This document shows positions 16,343-24,001 of a DNA stretch of 64,000 nt, one piece after another (the first letter of the stretch is position 1; every line of letters begins with the position of its first letter). Under the pieces are notes generated by a model. The model saw nothing but the letters and a program-made list of their open reading frames with translations, had not been told where the DNA came from and did not search any database. A program made the position numbers and the translations under genes. This DNA comes from Pseudomonas asuensis (lineage in GTDB: Bacteria; Pseudomonadota; Gammaproteobacteria; Pseudomonadales; Pseudomonadaceae): assembly GCF_014646755.1 (NCBI RefSeq), contig NZ_BMNW01000002.1, positions 186,001 through 250,000 on the forward strand. Direction: 5' to 3'.

Positions 16343-18589
16343 ATGACTGGCCTTGATCAACGCGAAGCCGATCCCATACGCTGCGAGAGCGAGCCCATTC
16401 ATATTCCAGGCGCTATCCAGCCCCATGGTTTTCTGCTCGCCTTCGGGCAAGTCGATATGCGTGTTCAGCATATCAGCGCCAACCTTCCGGTACTGCTGAA
16501 CTGCGAGGTAGACGCGATACTTGATCAGCCTCTGGCAAATATCTTGAATACCCAAGAGTTCCTGCGTGTTCAAGAAGCGCTTCGGCAGCCTCACTTCGAC
16601 GAGAGCAATCCACTGCCCATGACAGTGGGGAACCGTGAATATGAAGGTCTGCTGCACCAACATGACGGCCTGATCTTTCTTGAACTGGAACCCATCAGCT
16701 CTCCCGTCCAACCTGACAGCATGCTTAACTCGCGCAGGCTGCGACGCTTGCAAAAAGCACGAACCCTGGAAGATCTACAGCAGGTTGTTGTAGAAGAAGT
16801 CAGAGCGCTGACCGGTTTTGACCGCGTCGTGGTATATCGCTTTGACGACGAAGGTGACGGCCAGGTTGTGGCAGAAGATCGCCATCCGGAAGTAGATCCC
16901 TACCTTGAATTACGTTTTCCGGCTTCTGACATTCCAGCTCAGGCCCGTAAGCTTTATGAGCACAACTGGATTCGCCTGATACCCGATGCTCGGTACGAGC
17001 CAGTGCCCCTCGTACCTGCCACGAGAAGCGATACAGGAAAGCCTGTGGATCTCAGCTGTGCAGTATTGCGTAGCGTATCACCAGTGCATCGAGAGTATAT
17101 CGGCTACCAGGGCTTACGCGCGTCAATGAGCGTGTCGCTCATGCAGGGTGATGCACTGTGGGGGCTGATCAGCTGTGGACATCGAGAGCCTCATTACCTG
17201 CCCTATCAAACCCGCGCCGCTTGCCAAACCATCGGCGAGTTAATGTCCTTGCAGATTAATGCGCTCCAGGAAAAGGACGCGCAGCAGCAACGCGAGGCCA
17301 AACAAGATCACCTCTCTCGGCTGGTTGATGCAATGCATGAAGCGGATGACGAGGCTCTGATTGGCCTGATGAGCAAGGGTCAGGATCTGTTGGACGTTGC
17401 AGATGCCAGCGGTGCGGCCATTCTTGTAGGCCAACATGTACTGACAGTGGGTGACTGCCCTGGCGATCATGAAATCAAAGCCTTGGCCAAATGGGCTGAA
17501 TCGCAAATGAGCGACAGCGGTGTTTTCCATACGCGCTGCCTGCCTTATGAATTGTCCGAAGCTTCCGCCTATGCTCATCTAGGCAGTGGCCTGATAGCGA
17601 TTACGCTACCCAAGCCTGTTACCAACATGGTCCTGTGGTTCAGGCCGGAACTGATTAAAACCGTTAAATGGAGTGGTAACCCCAATAAACCACTCGAGGC
17701 CGATCCGACAACCGGCCAACTGCGGCCTCATCCGCGTCGTAGTTTTGCTGTCTGGCAAGAGCAGGTACGGGGACGCTCCAAGCGCTGGCTACCAGGAGAC
17801 ATCTACGCGGTAAAAGACCTGCGTCGATCGGCCATAGAAATTGACTTGGCGCTACAGGTTGCCCGTGAGCGCGAGGCAGTGCGTGCCCGCGATGAAATTG
17901 TCGCCGTTGTCTCGCATGATCTTCGCAATCCCATGACCATTGTTACCATGCAGGCAGGCATCATGCAGCGCATGGTGGTGGGCGATCAGCGTGAGTCATC
18001 CAAACGGTTACTGTCGGCAATCAATATCATTCAGACCGTTGCTACGCGTATGAACAGCATGATTGGCGACCTTCTGGACCTGTCCAAGATCGAATCAGGC
18101 CGTTTCCAGATCTCACCTCAGCTCCATGATGCATCAAGTCTGGTTCATCAGGCAGCGCAGCTATTGCATACATTGGCCGAGACCAAGTCCATCCAGCTCA
18201 CCACTCATGCTGAGGAAGGCGTCGTGCTTTACGCAGATGCCGAACGGCTCTTTCAAGTGCTCTCGAACCTGATCAGCAATGGCGTCAAGTTTACCCCTGC
18301 GGGTGGCAGCATCGAAGTGTCCATAACGCGCGAAAACGATCATGCCTGTTTTTCTATCAAGGACAGTGGCGTAGGGATTTCAAGCGAAGCGCTCGAGCAT
18401 ATCTTTGATCGCTACTGGCACGTCAAGACAGGCAACCCAACAGGTACCGGGCTGGGTCTGTTTATCAGCAAGGGGATCGTAGAGGCACATGGAGGTCGGA
18501 TCTGGGCTGTTAGCGGTCCAGGTCAAGGCAGTACATTTCACTTTACACTGCCATTAGCAAATCCGTCTCAGGAGCCAGCCGCCAACTGA
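16343..18589 (+). CDS. bphP: Bacteriophytochrome histidine kinase
   Basis: A 748-residue red/far-red light-sensing kinase with PAS, GAF, PHY, HisKA and HATPase_c domains in order. The biliverdin-binding cysteine is Cys14 in PIRCESEPIHIPG. The GAF motif PASDIP is at 193-198, the PHY tongue motif PRRSF at 464-468, and the phospho-accepting His525 lies in VVSHDLRNP. ATP-binding N, G1 and G2 boxes (SNLISNGVKFT, DSGVGIS, GTGLGLFISKG) are intact. AGAAGGAG lies a rather long 12 bases before the ATG. Neither a heme oxygenase (bphO) nor a response regulator is adjacent, so chromophore supply and output partner must be elsewhere. Confidence 0.95.
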   Translation: MTGLDQREADPIRCESEPIHIPGAIQPHGFLLAFGQVDMRVQHISANLPVLLNCEVDAILDQPLANILNTQEFLRVQEALRQPHFDESNPLPMTVGNREYEGLLHQHDGLIFLELEPISSPVQPDSMLNSRRLRRLQKARTLEDLQQVVVEEVRALTGFDRVVVYRFDDEGDGQVVAEDRHPEVDPYLELRFPASDIPAQARKLYEHNWIRLIPDARYEPVPLVPATRSDTGKPVDLSCAVLRSVSPVHREYIGYQGLRASMSVSLMQGDALWGLISCGHREPHYLPYQTRAACQTIGELMSLQINALQEKDAQQQREAKQDHLSRLVDAMHEADDEALIGLMSKGQDLLDVADASGAAILVGQHVLTVGDCPGDHEIKALAKWAESQMSDSGVFHTRCLPYELSEASAYAHLGSGLIAITLPKPVTNMVLWFRPELIKTVKWSGNPNKPLEADPTTGQLRPHPRRSFAVWQEQVRGRSKRWLPGDIYAVKDLRRSAIEIDLALQVAREREAVRARDEIVAVVSHDLRNPMTIVTMQAGIMQRMVVGDQRESSKRLLSAINIIQTVATRMNSMIGDLLDLSKIESGRFQISPQLHDASSLVHQAAQLLHTLAETKSIQLTTHAEEGVVLYADAERLFQVLSNLISNGVKFTPAGGSIEVSITRENDHACFSIKDSGVGISSEALEHIFDRYWHVKTGNPTGTGLGLFISKGIVEAHGGRIWAVSGPGQGSTFHFTLPLANPSQEPAAN

Positions 18590-18599
18590 TGCATCTGCC

Positions 18600-18617
18600 C
18601 GTCAAAAAACCTTTACA
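18600..18617. promoter_or_regulatory. Candidate PhhR/TyrR box 1 upstream of aroP
   Basis: CGTCAA-N6-TTTACA matches 10 of 12 positions of the TyrR-type TGTAAA-N6-TTTACA box. It lies 51 bases before a second similar site, about five helical turns, which would suit cooperative binding. Inference from motif. Confidence 0.4.
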
Positions 18618-18650
18618 GCACGTGCCATATGAAGTGGGTTTTAGAGGGCC

Positions 18651-18668
18651 TGTCAGAAAAATGTGACA
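18651..18668. promoter_or_regulatory. Candidate PhhR/TyrR-like box 2 upstream of aroP
   Basis: TGTCAG-N6-GTGACA has the same 18-base layout, with perfect TGTCA / TGACA arms, although it departs from the TyrR consensus in several positions. It could instead serve another regulator. Confidence 0.3.
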
Positions 18669-18796
18669 CTTTCTCTAGGGTCACTCGCATCCCTTCTCTT
18701 ATCCAGGGTTGTTACCCGTTCTTTCTTGAGTTCAGATAACTGCACTGGAAAGGACACTCCTGTTACCACGTCTGGTACGTCCGCTCCGTCACATAC

Positions 18797-18804
18797 AACA
18801 ATAA
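18797..18804 (+). promoter_or_regulatory. Candidate Hfq/Crc motif beside the leader reading frame
   Basis: AACAATAA fits AANAANAA and runs directly into the AAAGGTG ribosome binding site of the 43-codon frame starting at 18815. Confidence 0.35.
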
Positions 18805-18814
18805 AAGGTGACGC

Positions 18815-18946
18815 ATGATCCTGACTGTAGACTGCCTGCTCCTACGCCCTGAGCCGGGCTTGATTAACCATGCCTATCACGCGTGTATTACCCAAAAGAG
18901 TGCTTCAACCGATAAAAGGCGGAGCACCTGCGATATTTTTACCTAG
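18815..18946 (+). CDS. Possible 43-residue leader peptide
   Basis: An ATG at 18815 follows AAAGGTGACGC, a good ribosome binding site, and the frame runs 43 codons to TAG at 18944. The peptide begins MILTVDCLLLRPEPG and shows no family I know, no membrane segment and no run of aromatic codons that would suggest classic attenuation. It ends 64 bases before aroP. It may be a regulatory upstream frame, a small protein, or chance; the start signals are the main support. Confidence 0.3.
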   Translation: MILTVDCLLLRPEPGLINHAYHACITQKSASTDKRRSTCDIFT

Positions 18947-18980
18947 TTTGGCCTTCGCATAGACACGCTTCACACCGCAC

Positions 18981-18988
18981 AATAACAA
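18981..18988 (+). promoter_or_regulatory. Candidate Hfq/Crc motif before aroP
   Basis: AATAACAA lies 22 bases before the aroP start and just upstream of its GTGAGGA ribosome binding site. Aromatic amino acid uptake is a known type of Crc target in Pseudomonas; the site itself is inferred. Confidence 0.45.
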
Positions 18989-19010
18989 TACCTTGCGTGA
19001 GGACGTTTAA

Positions 19011-20432
19011 ATGGTTGGTCGTAACACCCAGTCGGGTACACTCAAACGTGGCCTGAAAAATCGCCATATCCAATTGATAGCCCTGGGCGGTGCTATTGGT
19101 ACTGGTTTATTTCTTGGCTCGGCAGGCGTCATTCAGTCGGCCGGTCCCTCAATGATCCTAGGCTATGCGCTGGCTGGATTCATCGCTTTTCTCATCATGC
19201 GCCAACTGGGCGAGATGATTGTTGAAGAACCTGTGGCGGGCTCGTTCAGCCACTTTGCTCACAAGTACTGGGGAGGTTTTGCCGGTTTTCTTTCGGGCTG
19301 GAACTGCTGGGTACTTTACATTCTGGTAGGCATGTCCGAGCTGACCGCTGTCGGCAAATACATTCATTACTGGTGGCCGGAGATTCCCACCTGGGTCAGT
19401 GCTGCTGTCTTCTTCCTGCTAGTCAATGCCATCAACCTAGCCAATGTAAAAATGTTTGGCGAGGCTGAATTCTGGTTTGCGATCATTAAGGTTGTCGCCA
19501 TTATTGGCATGATCCTGTTGGGTACTTACCTGCTCATCGGCGGCAGTGATCCGCAGGCTTCTGTTAGCAACCTATGGTCACATGGCGGCTTCTTCCCCCA
19601 TGGTGTTCAGGGGCTGGTCATGTCCATGGCCATCATCATGTTTTCGTTTGGCGGCCTGGAAATGCTTGGCTTTACGGCTGCTGAGGCTTCGGAACCCAAG
19701 AAGGTTATTCCCAAAGCGATTAACCAAGTGATCTACCGTATCCTGATTTTCTACGTTGGAGCACTTGTCATCCTGCTGTCCCTCAAGCCTTGGGACTCGC
19801 TGGTACAAACGCTGACTGCCTCCGGTGATGCGTACAGTGGCAGCCCCTTCGTACAGATCTTTTCATTGATCGGGAGTGATGCAGCGGCTCACATCCTGAA
19901 CTTCGTGGTGCTGACAGCAGCGCTGTCCGTCTATAACAGTGGCTGCTACTGTAATGGGCGTATGTTGCTGGGTCTTGCCGAGCAGGGCGACGCACCTCGC
20001 TTCCTGGCAAAGGTCGATCAACGCGGCGTACCCGTAAGGGCCCTCCTGTTCTCGGCAGCGATTACCTTCCTGGCCGTAATCGTGAACTACCTGATGCCAA
20101 AGCAGGCACTTGAACTACTGATGTCGCTCGTTGTGGCAACGCTAGTAATCAACTGGGCAATGATCAGTCTGGCGCATCTGAAATTCCGCGCTCAGATGAA
20201 GCACATGGGGGTTAGCACGGCGTTTAAAGCATTCTGGTATCCCTACGGCAACTATCTGTGCCTGGCATTTGTTGTGTTTATCCTTGGCACAATGCTTCTG
20301 ATCCCTGGAATCAATATTTCGGTTTATGCCATACCGATATGGCTGATCGTCATGGTTGCCTGCTATCGCCTCAAGCGTAAGCCGAATGCCGATACGGCAG
20401 CGTCACCTCTTGCAGCCTCCTCGGCTGATTAA
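19011..20432 (+). CDS. aroP: Aromatic amino acid permease, APC family
   Basis: A 473-residue inner-membrane transporter with about 12 hydrophobic segments. It has the amino acid permease signature: LKNRHIQLIALGGAIGTGLF at the first helix, GPSMILGYALAGFIAF, and the conserved GGLEMLGFTAAEASEP segment (about 218-233). Closest in pattern to AroP/PheP proteins that import phenylalanine, tyrosine and tryptophan with protons. Its position next to the phenylalanine degradation genes and the PhhR-like boxes upstream support an aromatic substrate, but other neutral amino acids cannot be ruled out. The ATG at 19011 has GAGGA upstream. Confidence 0.85.
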   Translation: MVGRNTQSGTLKRGLKNRHIQLIALGGAIGTGLFLGSAGVIQSAGPSMILGYALAGFIAFLIMRQLGEMIVEEPVAGSFSHFAHKYWGGFAGFLSGWNCWVLYILVGMSELTAVGKYIHYWWPEIPTWVSAAVFFLLVNAINLANVKMFGEAEFWFAIIKVVAIIGMILLGTYLLIGGSDPQASVSNLWSHGGFFPHGVQGLVMSMAIIMFSFGGLEMLGFTAAEASEPKKVIPKAINQVIYRILIFYVGALVILLSLKPWDSLVQTLTASGDAYSGSPFVQIFSLIGSDAAAHILNFVVLTAALSVYNSGCYCNGRMLLGLAEQGDAPRFLAKVDQRGVPVRALLFSAAITFLAVIVNYLMPKQALELLMSLVVATLVINWAMISLAHLKFRAQMKHMGVSTAFKAFWYPYGNYLCLAFVVFILGTMLLIPGINISVYAIPIWLIVMVACYRLKRKPNADTAASPLAASSAD

Positions 20433-20542
20433 GCGCCAACCCTGGACCCTTACGGGTCCAGGACTCCCTCGTCTGCATCAACTTTTCCATCTCGCCGTAG
20501 CCTAATACTTGGATCTTAGTATTCAACATGGGAGAAAGGGCG

Positions 20543-21331
20543 ATGGACTTAGGCATCTCGGGACGTTGGGCCGTAGTATGTGCTGCCAGCAAAGGGCTAG
20601 GTAAAGGTTGCGCCAGTGCACTGGCTCAGGAAGGTGTTAATCTGGTTGTCAACGCACGCGGCGTTGAAGCACTGGAAGAAACGGCAGCCTATCTACGCTC
20701 GCTCAATCCGATGATTGAGGTCCGCTGTGTCGCGGGCGACATCAGTCATGAAAATATCCGTCAGGCGGTTGTATCTGCCTGCCCCCACGTCGACATCCTC
20801 ATAAACAACGCAGGCGGGCCGCCGCCAGGTGACTTTCGCGATTGGACTCGGGATGACTGGCTGAGCGCGGTCGAAACCAACATGCTGACACCCATCGAAC
20901 TCATCAAGACTACTGTCGATGGTATGGCAGCCCGTGGGTTTGGTCGGATCGTGAATATTACGTCATCAGCCGTCAAAGCCCCGATCGACATCCTGGGTTT
21001 ATCCAACGGTGCCCGTAGCGGCCTGACGGGTTTTGTAGCCGGACTGGCGCGTCAGGCGCGTCTGACAGAGCGCAACGTAACAATCAACAATCTCTTGCCA
21101 GGCTCATTTGACACGGATCGCTTGCAAAAGACCTTGCAGCGCTCCGCCCAGGTTGCTGGCATAGAGGTGTCAGACATTGCTCAACAGCGACTACAGACGA
21201 TACCGGCACGCCGCTTTGGAACGGCAGAGGAATTTGGCGCCGTGTGCGCCTTCTTATGCAGCCAGCACGCCAGTTACATGACAGGCCAGAATGTGCTGCT
21301 CGATGGCGGGCAATATCAAGGTACGTTTTAA
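20543..21331 (+). CDS. Short-chain dehydrogenase/reductase
   Basis: A 262-residue SDR-family oxidoreductase. The coenzyme loop is CAASKGLGKGCA (about 13-24), NNAGG at about 88-92 and the LLDGG end are typical. The usual catalytic Y-x3-K motif is not visible where expected: after the SS pair the sequence reads LGLSNGARSGLTGFV, with Ser-Asn in place of Tyr. Some SDR subfamilies naturally lack this tyrosine, so activity may be altered rather than lost. The ATG at 20543 follows GAAAGGGCG; the ATG at 20528 has no site. The substrate is unknown. It lies between aroP and the convergent phhC. Confidence 0.78.
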   Translation: MDLGISGRWAVVCAASKGLGKGCASALAQEGVNLVVNARGVEALEETAAYLRSLNPMIEVRCVAGDISHENIRQAVVSACPHVDILINNAGGPPPGDFRDWTRDDWLSAVETNMLTPIELIKTTVDGMAARGFGRIVNITSSAVKAPIDILGLSNGARSGLTGFVAGLARQARLTERNVTINNLLPGSFDTDRLQKTLQRSAQVAGIEVSDIAQQRLQTIPARRFGTAEEFGAVCAFLCSQHASYMTGQNVLLDGGQYQGTF

Positions 21332-21337
21332 AAAGAA

Positions 21338-21358
21338 ATGCCGGCGTCTGGCCGGCAT
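21338..21358 (-). terminator. Rho-independent terminator of phhABC
   Basis: ATGCCGGC (21338-21345) and GCCGGCAT (21351-21358) form a perfect 8-bp stem; on the minus strand it is followed by TTTCTTTTT. It begins 6 bases beyond the phhC stop and can also end the convergent SDR transcript. Confidence 0.85.
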
Positions 21359-21363
21359 CTCCG

Positions 21364-22560
21364 TTACCGAGACACCTCTGCAATGGCACGCGCTAATTCA
21401 TCGAGCCGGTTCTCATCCAGCCCGGCGACGTTGGCCCGACCGCTACTGACAAGATAAACGCTATAACGCTCTTTAAGCGCTGCGACCTGCTCTGGTGTAA
21501 GGCCTGTATACGAGAACATGCCACGCTGCTCGGCAATGTGCGCAAAGCGCTCGTTCAAGCCAAAGGGGATCAGCGCCTCGACCAGCCCTTTACGCAGACT
21601 CATGATGCGATTACGCATGGCCTCCACCTCATCCTGCCATACTGTACGCAGTGAGGTGCTTCCCAAGATCTCCGCCACGACAGCCGCACCATGGGAAGGT
21701 GGTGTCGACCACAGATTACGCGCAATTGAGGCCAGCTGGCTGCGCACAGCCAATAGACGGTCTGCATTTTCTGCGATAACGATTAACCCACCGGTACGTT
21801 CTCGATAGAGACCAAAGTTCTTCGAGCAGGAGCTGGTAATCAAAAGCTCCGGCAGCGCTTGAGCGAACAGCCTGACTGCCCAGGCATCCTCCTCCAGCCC
21901 GTCACCAAAGCCTTGGTAGGCAAAGTCGAACAACGGCAGTAGCTCACGCTCCTTCACAACATCCAGCACCTGCTGCCAATCAGAGCGGCTTAGGTCAAAA
22001 CCGGTCGGATTGTGGCAGCAGGCATGCAGCAAGATGACATCGCCACGGGGAATCTGCCGCATCGCCTGAAGCATGCCGGCTACATCGAGACGATTATCGG
22101 CTCCTACATAAGGATAGTGACTGATTGAAAGCCCGGCGGCCTGGAACAGCGTCTCGTGAATCGGCCACGTCGGCTGACTCAACCAGATCCCCTTGCCCGG
22201 CAGACACTGCGCAATGAACTCCCCCGTCAATCGGAGGGCCCCTGTTCCTCCGGCCGTTTGGGTGCACCCTGCTCGCTTGTCATCAATCACGGGACTGTGT
22301 GCTCCCAAGACGAGATGCAGCAGGTAGGTCCCAAAACTCACATCACCGTGACCACCGATATAACTCTTGGTCTGCTCACTGCCAATCAGTGCCTGCTCCG
22401 CCAGCTTGACAGCCTTGGGAATAGGCGTAAGACCTTGCTGGTCTTTGTACACACCCACGCCTAGGTCCAGCTTGGCAGGATTGGGATCAGCCCGGAACGC
22501 TTCCAACAGCCCCATAATAGGGTCGCCGGCTACCCAGTCGACCCTGTTGAAATGGCTCAC
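21364..22560 (-). CDS. phhC: Aromatic amino acid aminotransferase
   Basis: A 398-residue PLP-dependent class I aminotransferase that transfers the amino group of tyrosine or phenylalanine to 2-oxoglutarate. The PLP lysine is Lys247 in [22 protein letters not shown] (about 179-187) and FDFAYQGFG are further cofactor-site motifs. It resembles both TyrB and AspC; the phhABC context favours aromatic substrates. Its start overlaps the phhB stop by four bases, implying translational coupling. It is the last gene before the terminator at 21338-21358. Confidence 0.93.
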   Translation of the reverse strand: MSHFNRVDWVAGDPIMGLLEAFRADPNPAKLDLGVGVYKDQQGLTPIPKAVKLAEQALIGSEQTKSYIGGHGDVSFGTYLLHLVLGAHSPVIDDKRAGCTQTAGGTGALRLTGEFIAQCLPGKGIWLSQPTWPIHETLFQAAGLSISHYPYVGADNRLDVAGMLQAMRQIPRGDVILLHACCHNPTGFDLSRSDWQQVLDVVKERELLPLFDFAYQGFGDGLEEDAWAVRLFAQALPELLITSSCSKNFGLYRERTGGLIVIAENADRLLAVRSQLASIARNLWSTPPSHGAAVVAEILGSTSLRTVWQDEVEAMRNRIMSLRKGLVEALIPFGLNERFAHIAEQRGMFSYTGLTPEQVAALKERYSVYLVSSGRANVAGLDENRLDELARAIAEVSR

Positions 22561-22919
22561 TTCCGGCCCTCCGCAGTAGCCGCGACGTCATCAGTGCGGG
22601 CTGCCATGATGAAATCGTTACGATGAAGCCCCTTGATCGAGTGGCTCCACCAGGTCACCGTTACCTTGCCCCATTCCGTTAGAAGACCGGGATGATGCCC
22701 TTCTTCTTCGGCAATAGCGCCAACAGCGTTGGTAAACGCCAGGGCATAACGGAAATTCTTGAACCGAAACACCCTCTCCAGCTGCATGATTCCGTCACGC
22801 ACTTCAATGTTCCAGTCGGGAATCTGCCGGATCAGCTCAGCCAGCTCTTCTTCACTGACTTTAGGAGCATCAGCGCTGCAAGCCTCACAGTGGCCTTGTT
22901 TCAATGCAGTAGCAGTCAT
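22557..22919 (-). CDS. phhB: Pterin-4a-carbinolamine dehydratase
   Basis: A 120-residue protein that dehydrates the pterin-4a-carbinolamine produced by PhhA so that the tetrahydropterin cofactor can be recycled. The active-site segment [13 protein letters not shown] carries the conserved histidine pair, and the [13 protein letters not shown] stretch is family-typical. AAGGAGA lies upstream of the ATG at 22919. It sits 18 bases after phhA and overlaps phhC by four bases, giving the standard phhABC order of Pseudomonas. Confidence 0.95.
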   Translation of the reverse strand: MTATALKQGHCEACSADAPKVSEEELAELIRQIPDWNIEVRDGIMQLERVFRFKNFRYALAFTNAVGAIAEEEGHHPGLLTEWGKVTVTWWSHSIKGLHRNDFIMAARTDDVAATAEGRK

Positions 22920-22937
22920 GTGTTCTCCTTATTGGTA

Positions 22938-23723
22938 TCAGGCTGCTTTAGGCGGAAAGCGGGGTTTATGGAGCCCAAGCTGCATGGCTTCATGGACCAT
23001 CCCCATGATGTCTTCATGAGCGACCTGGAACAATCGCTTGAGTTCGGGCAATACGAAATAGACCGGTTGCAGGATATCGATTCGATACGGGGTGCGCATG
23101 GCTTCAATCGGATCGAACGGCAGATGCTCCGGCTCGGCGGAAAGCGAATACACCGTTTCCTTGGGGGATGACAGGATACCGCCCCCGTAAATCTTGCGGC
23201 CCACAGGAGTATCTACCAGTCCGAACTCAATGGTCATCCAGTACAGACGCGCCAGAAAGATACGCTGCTCCTTGGAGGCAGCCAGTCCCAGTTTGCCGTA
23301 GGTATGGGTAAATTCGGCAAACCAGGGATTGGTCAGCAGCGGGCAGTGGCCAAAAATTTCATGAAAGATGTCGGGCTCCTGCAAGTAGTCCAACTCTTCT
23401 CGGGTACGTATAAACGTGGCGACTGGAAACTGCTTGCTGGCCAACAAGGCGAAAAACGTCTCGAAGGGGATCAGCGCGGGTACTTGTGCCACGCGCCAGC
23501 CAGTGGTGTGCTCAAGTACGCGATTTACTTCGGACAACTGCGGGATACGGTCCATCGGCAGGTCAAGCTGAGTGATTCCATCCAGGTACTCCTGGCAGGC
23601 CTTACCTTCGATCACCTTGAGTTGTCGGGTGATCAGCGTGTTCCATACCCCGTGCTCGTCGTCCGAGTAATGGATAAAACCGGATTCATCCGGTTTTCTC
23701 GCCACGTACTGCGTGCCTTTCAT
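22938..23723 (-). CDS. phhA: Phenylalanine-4-hydroxylase
   Basis: A 261-residue bacterial phenylalanine hydroxylase that makes tyrosine from phenylalanine using tetrahydropterin and O2. The non-heme iron ligands are His121 and His126 in FHEIFGHCPLL and Glu166 in YWMTIEFGLV, the same numbering as in other Pseudomonas PhhA. There is no N-terminal regulatory ACT domain, as usual in bacteria. AAGGAGG precedes the ATG at 23723. A PhhR-type box lies about 120 bases upstream of the start, consistent with activation by the divergently encoded PhhR. Confidence 0.96.
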   Translation of the reverse strand: MKGTQYVARKPDESGFIHYSDDEHGVWNTLITRQLKVIEGKACQEYLDGITQLDLPMDRIPQLSEVNRVLEHTTGWRVAQVPALIPFETFFALLASKQFPVATFIRTREELDYLQEPDIFHEIFGHCPLLTNPWFAEFTHTYGKLGLAASKEQRIFLARLYWMTIEFGLVDTPVGRKIYGGGILSSPKETVYSLSAEPEHLPFDPIEAMRTPYRIDILQPVYFVLPELKRLFQVAHEDIMGMVHEAMQLGLHKPRFPPKAA

Positions 23724-23841
23724 ATAGCCTCCTTGACGGCCACTGCCGCTGGGTCTTGTTGTATGGCTTTAGCAATAACGCCTCAAAGACCTTTCTGTAT
23801 CGCAGAATCACGTGAAAAGAGCTTCTTTGACAGAAGAGTGC

Positions 23842-23859
23842 TGTAAGAAAATCTTTACG
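23842..23859. promoter_or_regulatory. PhhR/TyrR box between phhA and phhR
   Basis: TGTAAG-N6-TTTACG matches 10 of 12 conserved positions of TGTAAA-N6-TTTACA. It sits between the divergent starts of phhA and phhR and is the best such site in the window. Confidence 0.65.
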
Positions 23860-24001
23860 GCGGGCTGTAATCGAGCCGATAAAGCCCACGTGGATCGCTT
23901 GATAAGTATCGTTATTGGCACATATTCTTGACAGGCAATTTAAAGCTAACTGAAAAAGTTGGCTGTAACGCCCGCCATAATCACAACAATGGGCCTGCTC
24001 A

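Larger units (their letters stand above)
18669..19010 (+). other. Long aroP leader region
   Basis: Together with 18590-18668 this makes a 421-base gap before the permease. It holds two AANAANAA motifs (18797-18804 and 18981-18988) and a possible 43-codon reading frame between them. I see no intrinsic terminator or known riboswitch. Confidence 0.4.

Noticed and set aside
16199-16753. 184-codon minus-strand frame at the start of the phytochrome gene
   Set aside because: It overlaps the chromophore-binding N-terminus of BphP, and has no recognisable features.
23912-23935. Possible sigma-54 promoter before phhR (TGGCAC followed by TTGACA)
   Set aside because: The GG to GC spacing fails: where GC is required at -12 the bases are TG, so it does not meet the sigma-54 rule.
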